The position numbers and the translations under genes are program-made. This document shows positions 1 to 7,928 of a DNA stretch of 31,244 nucleotides, piece after piece (positions within the stretch are counted from its first letter, which is position 1; every line of letters begins with the position of its first letter). Location of the stretch: contig JAFAGN010000207.1 of the NCBI GenBank assembly GCA_023422695.1, forward strand, positions 1 to 31,244, written 5' to 3'. The notes under the pieces were generated by a model. It saw nothing but the letters and a program-made list of their open reading frames with translations. It had not been told where the DNA came from and did no database searches. Source of the DNA: Pseudomonadota bacterium (GTDB taxonomy: Bacteria; Pseudomonadota; Alphaproteobacteria; Sphingomonadales; Sphingomonadaceae).

Positions 1-338
1 TCGGGGCTCGCCGCCGCGATCTTCGCGAGCGCCAGCCCCGCGGCGCGCGACAGCGACCCGTCCTGCCGCCCCTCGACCCATCGCGCGCCGAGCACCAGCG
101 CCTCCAGCTCCTCGGCGGTGAACATCAGGGGCGGCAGGAAGAAACCGGGGCGCAGCATATAGCCCACCCCCGCCTCGCCCTCGATCGGCGCCCCCAGCAC
201 AATGAGTGCCTGAATGTCGCGATAGAGCGTGCGCACCGACACGCCCTGCTCTTCGGCCAGTATCTCCGCCGTTACCGGCCGACGCCGCCGGCGCAAATTG
301 TCGATGATCGCGAAGAGCCGCCCCGTCTTGTCCGCCAT
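1..338 (-). CDS. YafY/WYL-family HTH transcriptional regulator (5' part, runs off the window)
   Basis: The minus-strand frame opens with ATG at 338 and stays open to the window edge, giving the first 112 residues. The start MADKTGRLFAIIDNLR leads into an HTH with the typical VSVRTLYRDIQAL recognition helix (about residues 17-50), then GAPIEGEAGVGYML and a stretch where the linker to a WYL domain normally begins. This is the usual N-terminal layout of YafY-type regulators, in which a C-terminal WYL domain (outside this window) senses a ligand. It lies 15 bp after the stop of the DUF6265-like gene on the same strand, so the two are probably cotranscribed. The target is unknown. The protein is incomplete only because the window ends. 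Confidence 0.85.
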   Translation of the reverse strand, partial: MADKTGRLFAIIDNLRRRRRPVTAEILAEEQGVSVRTLYRDIQALIVLGAPIEGEAGVGYMLRPGFFLPPLMFTAEELEALVLGARWVEGRQDGSLSRAAGLALAKIAAASP

Positions 339-353
339 GTTGTTCCGCTTCGC

Positions 354-797
354 TCAGCGCCGCCGATAGGTCCAGCGGCGCGGCTTCGTCCCGTCGATCG
401 CCGAAATCGTCGCGGTCATCGTGTCGCCGTCGCGGACATATTCGATGCGCTGCGGATAATCATGCGCCGGATTTTCGAAGGTCGCGCGCGCCTTGTCGCT
501 TTTCGCCAGCCGGAACGCCACCGGCGCCCCGCCCTGCGGCTGTGCGATATAGGCGAGCGCGCCGTCGTCGCCGCGTATGATGCGGATGAATTCGAACTCG
601 CGCAGGTCCGCGCCGCGTCCCGACCGGCTATAACCGATCATCATCCCGCCGCGCGGCGGCGCCCAGCTTTCCTCGGTCCAGCGGCCGTCAGCCTCGCTCG
701 CCCAGTCGCCGGCCAGCCAGCCGAGATCTTCGACGCTTGTCGTCGGATTGGCGGCGACGAGCAGCATTGCCAGCGCCATTGCCATAAAGCCTGCCAT
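354..797 (-). CDS. DUF6265-like secreted protein
   Basis: This 147-residue protein begins with a short hydrophobic segment (MAGFMAMALAMLLVAA), probably a signal peptide, so a periplasmic location is likely. The mature part has the landmarks LGWLAGDW, a WAPPRGGMMIGYSR segment, EFEFIRI, and FENPAHDYPQRIEY near the C-terminus. This pattern is typical of DUF6265 proteins, small beta-rich proteins of unknown function. A GGGAGG ribosome site sits about 6 bases before the ATG. It is the first gene of a minus-strand pair with the YafY-type regulator, and it diverges from the HD-GYP gene across a 96-bp gap that should hold both promoters. Function is unknown; the family assignment is from memory of motifs. 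Confidence 0.8.
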   Translation of the reverse strand: MAGFMAMALAMLLVAANPTTSVEDLGWLAGDWASEADGRWTEESWAPPRGGMMIGYSRSGRGADLREFEFIRIIRGDDGALAYIAQPQGGAPVAFRLAKSDKARATFENPAHDYPQRIEYVRDGDTMTATISAIDGTKPRRWTYRRR

Positions 798-893
798 GAC
801 CTGCCTCCCGTCCGATGCTCCCCGGTTATACGCCCGCTAACCCGCTGGTAAAGCTTGGCCGTTATGCCCGGCCGATCAACAGGGGGATAATCG

Positions 894-2309
894 ATGTTCC
901 AGCCGGACCGGACGGCCTTTGACGCTGTGGTGCCCGTCGGCGAAGCCCGGCTCGCCGAGATATTGGGCGCCTTTTCCTATGCGCTCGACCTCACCGAAGG
1001 CCAGCCCGCGGGGCACAGCGTCCGCGCCGCGTGGATCGGCACCTATGTCGGCCTCGCCGCCGGGCTCGACGGCGCCGAACTCGCCGACTGCCTCTATGCC
1101 GTGCTGCTCAAGGATCTCGGCTGTTCGAGCAACGCCGCGCGCGTCGCCGAACTCTTCCTCGGCGACGACCGCACGCTCAAACAGGGGTTCAAGCTGATCG
1201 GCCCGGGCGCCGCCGATTTCCTCCGCTTCGTCGAGGCGGAGGTCGGGGTGAAGGAAGATGAGGCGGCACGCACCGCCGCGCGCGATCATCTGCTCGGCCA
1301 TGCCGCGCCGATCCTCACCGGCTTTATCGAGACGCGCTGCACGCAGGGTGCGGGTATCGCGCGCCGCCTGCGCTTTTCGGATCGCGTCGCCGATGCCATC
1401 GCGTCGCTCGACGAACATTGGGACGGCGGCGGCATGCCGCGCGGGCTTTCGGGCCATGCGATCCCGCTGCTCGCGCGCATCGCGCTGCTCGCGCAGGTCG
1501 CCGACGTCTTTTTCATGGCGGGCGGTCCCGACCGCGCGGTCGCCGAAGTGCGCGCACGCGCCGGCAGCTGGCTCGATCCCGACCTCGCAGCGATCTTCCT
1601 CGACCTTGCCGCCGACCCCGGCTTCTGGGCCGCGCTTTCGGCGCCCGACATCGATGCGCAGCTCTTCGCGCTCGAACCCGCTCAGGCGCGCGTGCGCGTC
1701 GACGAGGATTATCTCGACGATATCGCGGTCGCCTTCGGACAGGTGATCGACGCCAAAAGCCCCTATACCGGCGGGCACAGCGAGCGCGTCGCGCTGCTCA
1801 CCGACCGCATCGGCGCCGCGCAGGGCATCGCCGCGCCGCAGCGCCGCCGCCTCGTCCGCTCGGCGATGCTCCACGACATCGGCAAGCTCGGCGTCAGCAA
1901 CCGCATCCTCGACAAGCCCGGCCGGCTGACCGCGGGCGAATGGGCGGCGATGCAGGGGCATGCGCAGGCGACGACCGACATCCTCTCGCGCATCGGGGTG
2001 ATGCGCGACATGGCGATGATCGCGGGATCGCACCACGAACGCCTCGACGGCACCGGCTATCCGCTCGGGCTCGACGAGGATTGCATCTCGATGGAAACGC
2101 GCATCATCTCGGTCGCCGACTTCTTCGACGCGCTCACCGCCGACCGCCCCTATCGCGCCGCGATGCCGGTCGATCAGGCGCTGTCGATCATGGCGTGCGA
2201 AGTCGGCGCAGCGATCGACGGCGACTGTTTCGACGCGCTCGAAGCGATCGTCGCCGACGGCATCCCGCAGGCGCCGCTGCCCACGATGCCCGCGTCGCTG
2301 GCCGGCTAG
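894..2309 (+). CDS. Tandem HD-GYP domain protein, predicted cyclic di-GMP phosphodiesterase
   Basis: The protein has 471 residues and no membrane segment or signal peptide is evident. The C-terminal HD-GYP domain (about 275-455) has the full signature: H295 in GGHSERVA, H327-D328 in MLHDIGKLG, H380-H381-E382, and DGTGYP at 385-390. Such domains hydrolyse cyclic di-GMP in the cytoplasm. The N-terminal half (about 20-220) looks like a second, decayed copy. H41-S42 aligns with H295-S296, LLKDLGC at 71-77 stands where MLHDIGK should be, and HWDGGGMP at 175-182 stands where the HHE...GTGYP segment should be. The first copy has therefore lost catalytic metal ligands and may be a regulatory or dimerisation module. 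AGGGGGA lies 6 bases before the ATG. No response-regulator receiver domain is present. Confidence 0.9.
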   Translation: MFQPDRTAFDAVVPVGEARLAEILGAFSYALDLTEGQPAGHSVRAAWIGTYVGLAAGLDGAELADCLYAVLLKDLGCSSNAARVAELFLGDDRTLKQGFKLIGPGAADFLRFVEAEVGVKEDEAARTAARDHLLGHAAPILTGFIETRCTQGAGIARRLRFSDRVADAIASLDEHWDGGGMPRGLSGHAIPLLARIALLAQVADVFFMAGGPDRAVAEVRARAGSWLDPDLAAIFLDLAADPGFWAALSAPDIDAQLFALEPAQARVRVDEDYLDDIAVAFGQVIDAKSPYTGGHSERVALLTDRIGAAQGIAAPQRRRLVRSAMLHDIGKLGVSNRILDKPGRLTAGEWAAMQGHAQATTDILSRIGVMRDMAMIAGSHHERLDGTGYPLGLDEDCISMETRIISVADFFDALTADRPYRAAMPVDQALSIMACEVGAAIDGDCFDALEAIVADGIPQAPLPTMPASLAG

Positions 2310-2333
2310 TCGCGGCGCGCCGCAAACGCCGCC

Positions 2334-2358
2334 CGCGCTGTCTTCGATGGACAGCGCG
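2334..2358 (+). terminator. GC-rich hairpin after the HD-GYP gene
   Basis: A perfect 9-bp stem (CGCGCTGTC / GACAGCGCG) with the 7-base loop TTCGATG begins 25 bases after the HD-GYP stop codon and ends before the riboswitch. It is not followed by a T tract, so it is a weak intrinsic terminator candidate or a transcript 3' end stabiliser. Confidence 0.4.
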
Positions 2359-2380
2359 CCGCCGTCCGGCTAGATATCGC

Positions 2381-2476
2381 CCATCCCCGGGGAGCCGCGT
2401 CTGTGATGGCCGGTTGAGAGCGGAATAGACCGCGACCCGTTGAACCTGATCCCGGTAACTCGGGCGGAGGGAGGGC
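2381..2476 (+). promoter_or_regulatory. TPP riboswitch (THI element) upstream of thiC
   Basis: Conserved blocks of the thiamine pyrophosphate aptamer appear in order. GGGGAGCC is at 2389-2396, the variant GGTTGAGAG of the usual GGCTGAGA is at 2412-2420, ACCCGTTGAACCTGATC spans 2435-2451, and GGTAACTCGGGCGGAGGGA spans 2454-2472. The outer pairing involves CCATCCCC (2381-2388) and the GGAGGGAGG block. The position between a hairpin and thiC is the standard place. Binding of TPP is expected to reduce thiC expression, probably at translation, because no clear terminator follows. Confidence 0.93.
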
Positions 2477-2531
2477 CGGCTTTCACCGCGTGAGAACCGT
2501 CTTTCGCTCCGAATATATGGAGCGACTGCAC

Positions 2532-4418
2532 ATGGCCGACATCGACGCGAAATTCGAAAACCCCGCCCCCATCGGCGTCACCACCGGGCCGATCCGCGGC
2601 AGCCGCAAGATCCATGTCGCGACGCAGACCGGCAGCGGCATCCGCGTCGCGATGCGCGAGATCGACCTCGACCCGCATTCGGGCGAGCCGCCGGTGCGCG
2701 TCTATGACACCAGCGGTCCCTACACCGACCCCAATGCGACGATCGACATCGCCAAGGGCCTCGCCGAACTCCGCCGCGACTGGATCCGCGGCCGCGGCGA
2801 CGTCGAGGAAGTCACCCAGCGCGAGGTCCGCCCCGAAGACAACGGCCAGCTCGGCCCGGATCGCTCGGGCGGCGTCCCCGCCTTCCCCAACGTCCGCCGC
2901 AAGGTGCTGCGCGCCAAGCCCGGCGCCAACGTCAGCCAGATGCACTATGCCCGCCGCGGCATCATCACGCCCGAGATGGAATATGTCGCCGAGCGCGAGA
3001 ATGTCGGCCGCGCGCGCCTCGCCGAGTACAAGCGCGACGGGCAGGATTGGGGCGCCAGCATCCCCGACTATGTCACCCCCGAATTCGTCCGCGACGAGGT
3101 TGCCCGGGGCCGCGCGATCATCCCGTCGAACATCAACCACCCCGAAAGCGAGCCGATGGCGATCGGCCGCAATTTCCTCGTCAAGATCAACGCGAATATC
3201 GGCAACAGCGCGGTCGCATCCGACGTCGCGAGCGAAGTCGACAAGATGGTCTGGTCGATCCGCTGGGGCGCCGACACCGTCATGGACCTGTCGACCGGGC
3301 GCAACATCCACGACACGCGCGAATGGATCATCCGCAACTCGCCCGTCCCGATCGGCACCGTCCCCATCTATCAGGCGCTCGAGAAAGTCGGCGGCGTCGC
3401 CGAGGATCTGACCTGGGAAATCTTCGCCGACACGCTGATCGAACAGGCCGAGCAGGGCGTCGACTATTTCACCATCCACGCCGGGGTCCGGCTTCCTTAC
3501 GTGCCCCTCGCGGCCAAGCGCATGACCGGCATCGTGTCGCGCGGCGGCAGCATCATGGCGAAATGGTGCCTCGCGCATCACAAGGAAAGCTTCCTCTACG
3601 AACGCTTCGACGAGATTACCGAGATCATGAAGGCCTATGACGTCGCCTACAGTCTCGGCGACGGTCTGCGCCCCGGCAGCATCTACGACGCGAACGACGA
3701 GGCGCAGTTCGCCGAGCTCTATACGCTGGGCGAGCTCACCAAGCGCGCGTGGGCGCAGGATGTGCAGGTGATGATCGAGGGTCCGGGCCACGTCCCGATG
3801 CACAAGATCAAGGAGAATATGGACAAGCAGCTGGAGGCCTGCGGCGAGGCGCCCTTCTATACCTTGGGGCCGCTCACCACCGACATCGCGCCCGGCTACG
3901 ACCATATCACCAGCGGCATCGGCGCCGCGCAGATCGGCTGGTACGGCACCGCGATGCTCTGCTACGTCACGCCGAAGGAGCATCTGGGCCTGCCCGACCG
4001 CGACGATGTGAAGGTCGGCGTCGTCACCTACAAGCTCGCCGCCCACGCCGCCGACCTCGCCAAGGGCCACCCCGCCGCGCAGGTCCGCGACGACGCGCTC
4101 AGCAAAGCGCGCTTCGAATTCCGCTGGCGCGACCAGTTCAACCTGTCGCTCGATCCCGACACGGCGGAGCAATACCACGACCAGACGCTCCCGGCGGAAG
4201 GCGCCAAGTCGGCGCATTTCTGCAGCATGTGCGGCCCCAAATTCTGCTCGATGAAGATCAGCCAGGAAGTCCGCGACTTCGCCAAGCTGCAAAATCAGGA
4301 CAGCGCGGGCTTCATCGCCGCGGAAGAGGCCGAGAAGGGCATGGCGGAAATGAGCCAGGTCTATGAGGACACGGGGCGCGAACTGTATATGGGCGCGGGT
4401 GGGCGCGAGCATGATTGA
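2532..4418 (+). CDS. thiC: Phosphomethylpyrimidine synthase ThiC
   Basis: ThiC is a cytoplasmic radical-SAM enzyme that rearranges aminoimidazole ribotide into hydroxymethylpyrimidine phosphate for thiamine biosynthesis. The frame is full length (628 residues from the chosen start). It shows family landmarks such as VYDTSGPYTDP, QMHYARRGIITPEMEY, DYFTIHAGV, MIEGPGHVPMHKI and FYTLGPLTTDIAPGYDHI. The C-terminal 4Fe-4S motif is C564-x2-C567-x4-C572. The start at 2532 is chosen because GGAG (2519-2522) lies 9 bases upstream. In-frame starts also exist at 2490 (GTG) and 2517 (ATG), but they lack a comparable ribosome site. The preceding TPP riboswitch shows feedback control by the end product. No other thiamine gene is in the window. 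Confidence 0.97.
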   Translation: MADIDAKFENPAPIGVTTGPIRGSRKIHVATQTGSGIRVAMREIDLDPHSGEPPVRVYDTSGPYTDPNATIDIAKGLAELRRDWIRGRGDVEEVTQREVRPEDNGQLGPDRSGGVPAFPNVRRKVLRAKPGANVSQMHYARRGIITPEMEYVAERENVGRARLAEYKRDGQDWGASIPDYVTPEFVRDEVARGRAIIPSNINHPESEPMAIGRNFLVKINANIGNSAVASDVASEVDKMVWSIRWGADTVMDLSTGRNIHDTREWIIRNSPVPIGTVPIYQALEKVGGVAEDLTWEIFADTLIEQAEQGVDYFTIHAGVRLPYVPLAAKRMTGIVSRGGSIMAKWCLAHHKESFLYERFDEITEIMKAYDVAYSLGDGLRPGSIYDANDEAQFAELYTLGELTKRAWAQDVQVMIEGPGHVPMHKIKENMDKQLEACGEAPFYTLGPLTTDIAPGYDHITSGIGAAQIGWYGTAMLCYVTPKEHLGLPDRDDVKVGVVTYKLAAHAADLAKGHPAAQVRDDALSKARFEFRWRDQFNLSLDPDTAEQYHDQTLPAEGAKSAHFCSMCGPKFCSMKISQEVRDFAKLQNQDSAGFIAAEEAEKGMAEMSQVYEDTGRELYMGAGGREHD

Positions 4419-4443
4419 TTAAAGCTGCCATATCGGAATAATC
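4415..4443 (+). promoter_or_regulatory. Possible promoter of the AT-rich ATPase gene
   Basis: TTGATT (4415-4420) and ATAATC (4438-4443) are spaced 17 bases apart in the AT-rich gap after thiC. The -35-like box overlaps the thiC stop codon. The match is modest. It would give the ATPase gene its own transcript, independent of the TPP-controlled thiC message. Confidence 0.25.
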
Positions 4444-4497
4444 AAAGTTTCCGGATAGCACATTGATAGCTATACCCCCGCCCCGAAGGGGAGAACG

Positions 4498-6468
4498 ATG
4501 GCGCGCACCGACACGCTAAATAAGCCGGATATGCCGGCAGTTATTGAGCGAACTCATATTTCTCATGATATTCGCGGGCTTCTTCTCCCCGTTTTTGAAG
4601 CAATCTCGAACTCAATCCATGGCATTGAGCAGCGATTCGAAGCTTCGAGCGGTTCTCAAGGTGAAATATCGATCACCTTCCGATTCACTTCGGAATCCCC
4701 GAAGCTTTTCGTCTCGGTTCGAGATAATGGCGTAGGGTTGGATGAAGAGAACTATCGTTCTTTCTTAACGCCATTCAGCGGCTTAAAGCTCTCGAAGAGA
4801 GGCAGGGGCTTCGGGCGTTTTATCGCTTTTAAAGTATTCAATAGAATACTATATTCTTCGAATTACGATATTGGAACATCTAAGGAATCTCGAACTTTTA
4901 GATTCAATATATATGACAAAAGAGAGGTTATATATTTTGATGCGACGCCGGATTTCGCAGAACTTGGCGTTTGCGTCGATTTCGATGAACTGAAGCCCGA
5001 ATGGCACGCATTAGCGCATGGCCTATCGGGAGTGGCGATAGCAGACGAAATTGCGCATCACTTTTTCCCCGAGTTTTTGCGCGGTGAATTGCCCAAAATC
5101 TCGCTGGACTTCGACGGGGAAGTAATAGAGCTAACATCAAGATTTAGCACCATATTTGTCCCTCACGGCGAAGGGAAAATTACCGTAGCCATTGAAGGAA
5201 AGAACGAAGAGCTCGAATACACGCTGAGCCGGGTTCCTCGCTCAAGGAAATTCAATCAAAACTCTCTTCTTTTTTCCGCCGCCGGACGCATCGTCGGAAG
5301 TCCGCGAGATTTATCGCAGAAATTGGGCCGAGCCTTCTTCGTCGGGGAAGGCGACGAGCGCTATATCATTATAGCCGCCGTCTCAGGAGACGCGCTTGAG
5401 AAGCGGCTGAATGATTCCCGAACCAGCCTTGATCTGGCGCCCAAAGCGATTGAGGACATCGTATCGGCGGTCGCGAAAGAAATTGAAGGAAAAGAAGGCG
5501 ATCAAGTACGCATCATCAAAGAAGCTCAGCGCACCGAGCTTGCCGGGGCTTTAGGTGAAAACCCGATCTTGCGCATGGGCTTAGAAGGTCAAACGTTAGA
5601 AGAATATGTAAGGAGCAAGCCGAACAGTTGGGGCGCTGACCAATTCGTTTCAGACTTAGCCTTGAAGCGGTATCGTGCATCACATAATCTTACCCAGTCG
5701 ATCGCCACGGCATCCGCCGACCGTGATGCATATTATGAGCAGATAAGAGACCTTGTGAGTAAACTCGACAGTGAGCGGAAAGACGCGCTCGCAGAGTATG
5801 TCGTTCATCGGAAAAAGATCATAGCTTTGATCGAGACGGCCCGAAAATTTGATGATTCTGGAAAAATTTCTCCCGAAGACACAGTCCATGATCTCGTGTT
5901 TAGAAGGTATTCTGACAGCACATCAAAATCATATTTTGATCACAATCTATGGCTTGTCGATGATGCATTGGCATTTTGTCCCTACATTTCGAGTGATCGG
6001 ACCGTTCATGGAGGCGCCCGCCAGAAGGGGGACAAAGTCACAGACCTTTTGTTTTATGATGATAGCTTGATATTCGGAGAAAATGATGGATCTTCAATAG
6101 TTATTGTCGAATTCAAAAAGCCGGGCCGAGACAACTATATATTTGGCCCTGCAAAATCCGACCCCGTTATGCAGGTCGTTGAGACTCTAGAAAAAGCCAC
6201 TGCGGCTGGCGGCATAACAAAAGAGGACGGCGCTCATTTTTCTTTTGTCGAGGTAACTCGCCGGTTCGCTTATGTAATCGCCGATCTCACACCGAGTATG
6301 ATCAAGCTCTTAAAGCGCCACGATTTCAAGAATGATTGGAATCCGAAAATATGGTTCCGTTATCGAGACACGGAGCAAATGGGTATCTATGTTTATGGCT
6401 ACGACACAATGATAGAAAATGCTAAAAAACGTAATGCCGCCTTTTTTAATGTTCTTCTCGAAGATTAA
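4498..6468 (+). CDS. GHKL (MutL/MORC/Hsp90-like) ATPase with C-terminal PD-(D/E)XK nuclease-like domain; candidate defence protein
   Basis: The 656-residue protein opens with a GHKL ATP-binding fold: E34-x3-N38 in FEAISNS (Mg/ATP box), D76-N-G-V-G80, and G102-R-G-F-G106 as the glycine-rich lid. A middle region (about 200-330) resembles a transducer-like domain, ending with RLNDSRTSLDL. A predicted helical, charged segment (about 400-450) links to the C-terminal domain. There HNLWLVDDAL (482-491) precedes D516 in TDLLFY and IVIVEFKKP, with E538 and K540. This gives the D-x21-E-x-K spacing of a restriction-endonuclease-like core. Codon use is AT-rich (TTA, ATA, AGA) unlike thiC beside it, which suggests recent transfer. 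GHKL ATPases fused to such nucleases were predicted as restriction-type defence proteins by Iyer, Abhiman and Aravind (2008). Function in this strain is inferred. No methylase or second subunit is adjacent. Confidence 0.85.
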   Translation: MARTDTLNKPDMPAVIERTHISHDIRGLLLPVFEAISNSIHGIEQRFEASSGSQGEISITFRFTSESPKLFVSVRDNGVGLDEENYRSFLTPFSGLKLSKRGRGFGRFIAFKVFNRILYSSNYDIGTSKESRTFRFNIYDKREVIYFDATPDFAELGVCVDFDELKPEWHALAHGLSGVAIADEIAHHFFPEFLRGELPKISLDFDGEVIELTSRFSTIFVPHGEGKITVAIEGKNEELEYTLSRVPRSRKFNQNSLLFSAAGRIVGSPRDLSQKLGRAFFVGEGDERYIIIAAVSGDALEKRLNDSRTSLDLAPKAIEDIVSAVAKEIEGKEGDQVRIIKEAQRTELAGALGENPILRMGLEGQTLEEYVRSKPNSWGADQFVSDLALKRYRASHNLTQSIATASADRDAYYEQIRDLVSKLDSERKDALAEYVVHRKKIIALIETARKFDDSGKISPEDTVHDLVFRRYSDSTSKSYFDHNLWLVDDALAFCPYISSDRTVHGGARQKGDKVTDLLFYDDSLIFGENDGSSIVIVEFKKPGRDNYIFGPAKSDPVMQVVETLEKATAAGGITKEDGAHFSFVEVTRRFAYVIADLTPSMIKLLKRHDFKNDWNPKIWFRYRDTEQMGIYVYGYDTMIENAKKRNAAFFNVLLED

Positions 6469-6515
6469 GAATTAAATCTTGGGAGGATAGCAGTCGCGTG
6501 AGCCCTTACCGGTGT

Positions 6516-6531
6516 TACACTCCCGCCCATG
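6516..6531 (+). repeat. First copy of TACACTCCC[G/A]CCCATG motif
   Basis: TACACTCCCGCCCATG matches 15 of 16 bases of the sequence at 7344-7359. Here the terminal ATG opens only a four-codon frame (ATG GGA TTA CGG TAG), so this copy does not start a gene. It sits 47 bases after the ATPase stop codon. Confidence 0.4.
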
Positions 6532-6661
6532 GGATTACGGTAGCAGGTGCAACAATCTAAAATTGCCCGGACGCCCCCAAACACCCTCGCAAATCCTATT
6601 TCGCACACCCCACCCCAAAAACCCCTTTCCTAAAAAACCCCCGTCTGGTTCATCCTGCTGG

Positions 6662-7258
6662 ATGAAGCACGACAAGATCACCCCCGACCTCGCCGCCCTT
6701 CGCGCCCGCGCTGAACGCGCGAACAAGACGCGCAGTCCCGTTCGCATCACCAAGGCGCGCCGGGCGCCGCCCGACGACAAGCGCACGCTCGGCTCCGCGC
6801 AGGACTTTGTCCCCGCCTCCCCGCGCGAACGCCGTGATGGCTGGACGCCCGAAAAGCAGGTCGCCTTCATCGATGCGCTCGGCGAATGCGGCTGCGTGAA
6901 CGCGTGCGAGCGCGTCGGCCTGTCGCCGTCGACCGCCTATCGCCTGCGCCGCTGCGTCGACGCCTACAGCTTTCGCGCCGCATGGGATGCCGCGCTCGAC
7001 TATGCGATCCGCCGCCTGTCCGACGCCGCCTTTTCGCGCGCGCTCAACGGCGTCGCGCAACCGCTGTGGTTTCAGGGCGAACAGGTCGGCGAGCGGCTTC
7101 ATTATGACGAGCGGCTGACGATGTTCCTGCTGCGCTATCGCGACCCCGACACCTATGGCGCGTGGCGCGACCGCCGCGAACCGCGCCGCCGCCCCGATGC
7201 CCGCGCAATCGACGTGGGTAGCCCGGCACCGGATCGCCATTGGGCTGAACTTTGCTGA
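6662..7258 (+). CDS. Terminase-small-subunit-like helix-turn-helix protein, possibly shortened
   Basis: This 198-residue protein starts at ATG 6662, in the GC-rich codon style of the chromosome. An extension to 6512 is open but reads like non-coding DNA. Residues 61-130 (WTPEKQVAFIDALGECG..., then VGLSPSTAYRLRR) form an HTH segment followed by FRAAWDAALDYAIRRLSDAAFSRALNG and a RLTMFLLRYRDPDTYG helix. This arrangement is frequent in alphaproteobacterial proteins resembling phage terminase small subunits, and homologues are widespread in sphingomonads outside prophages. The C-terminus ends abruptly after an Arg-rich stretch, so it may be truncated. No strong ribosome site is visible. DNA binding is likely; role unknown. 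Confidence 0.7.
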   Translation: MKHDKITPDLAALRARAERANKTRSPVRITKARRAPPDDKRTLGSAQDFVPASPRERRDGWTPEKQVAFIDALGECGCVNACERVGLSPSTAYRLRRCVDAYSFRAAWDAALDYAIRRLSDAAFSRALNGVAQPLWFQGEQVGERLHYDERLTMFLLRYRDPDTYGAWRDRREPRRRPDARAIDVGSPAPDRHWAELC

Positions 7259-7343
7259 CCTTTGAATTGCCGGGACAGCTCGCCACCGTCCCAGTGTCCA
7301 GCGCGTTGGCTGGCCCGTGGTCGTCCTCACTCCCACACCATGC

Positions 7344-7359
7344 TACACTCCCACCCATG
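7344..7359 (+). promoter_or_regulatory. Possible -10 box for a leaderless transcript (second copy of the repeat motif)
   Basis: TACACT at 7344-7349 resembles a -10 hexamer. The A of the ATG at 7357 is 8 bases after the end of the box, roughly where transcription would begin. No Shine-Dalgarno sequence precedes that ATG. Together this suggests a leaderless mRNA for the 2H phosphoesterase gene. No convincing -35 box was found at the right distance. Confidence 0.3.
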
Positions 7360-7928
7360 CGCGCCCGGAACCCCCTCTACATCATGGCCAAGCCGCCACC
7401 GGAGGTTCAGGCGCAGATCGCCGCGCTGCCGCGCAACGATCCGTCGCGCGGCCCCGACCTCCTTCATGTCACGCTCATCTCGCTCTACGACCTGCACTAT
7501 GTGCCGCCCGAGTGGCTGCCCGCGACCCCCCAAAGATTCTTGGCGCCGCGCCCGATACCTTCACCGCACCGCCCTTTCCGCTCCGCTTCGACCGGATCGA
7601 GAACCGCAAGGCGGTGACGCTGCGCACGCGTGGGTCCTTGGCCGGGGCGCGGGCGTTCCAGAAGGCGCTGGTGAACCATCTGCTCGCCGCGAAGGCGCCG
7701 ATCATGGACGGCACCACGCCTGAACCGCATATCACGATCAACTATCGCGGCGACCGGCTGGGTTCGCAGACGTTCGGCGCGCTGAAGCTGCCGCCGATCG
7801 CATGGACGGTGAATGAAATCATCCTAACCGAAAGCATCGTCGGCAAGACCACCCATGTCGAACATGGCCGCTGGCCGCTCCGCGGGGCGCTTCCTGATGG
7901 GCACGTGTCTTTCCGCTACCAAAAGTGA
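7357..7928 (+). pseudogene. 2H phosphoesterase / 2'-5' RNA ligase (LigT/ThpR-like), frameshifted
   Basis: Two frames together make a normal 190-residue 2H-family protein. The first frame (from ATG 7357) carries the first H-x-T motif, H37-V-T39 in LLHVTLISL. The second frame ends at 7928 and carries the second motif, H125-I-T127 in EPHITINYRG. Between them come PFPLRFDRIENRKAVTLR and GARAFQKALVNHLL, typical of this family. The switch lies at the C6 run 7526-7531. One more C would give ...LPATPPKILGAAPD... and a continuous frame. Members act on 2',5' or cyclic phosphodiester bonds in RNA or nucleotides. The break could be a mutation, a phase-variable run or a sequencing error. ATG 7384 is an alternative start. 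Confidence 0.8.

Noticed and set aside
876..2036. 386-residue minus-strand frame
   Set aside because: Complement of the HD-GYP gene; repetitive His/Arg/Ala composition and no domain.
2370..4412. 680-residue minus-strand frame opposite thiC
   Set aside because: Shadow of thiC on the other strand; no start signal, and it runs through the riboswitch.
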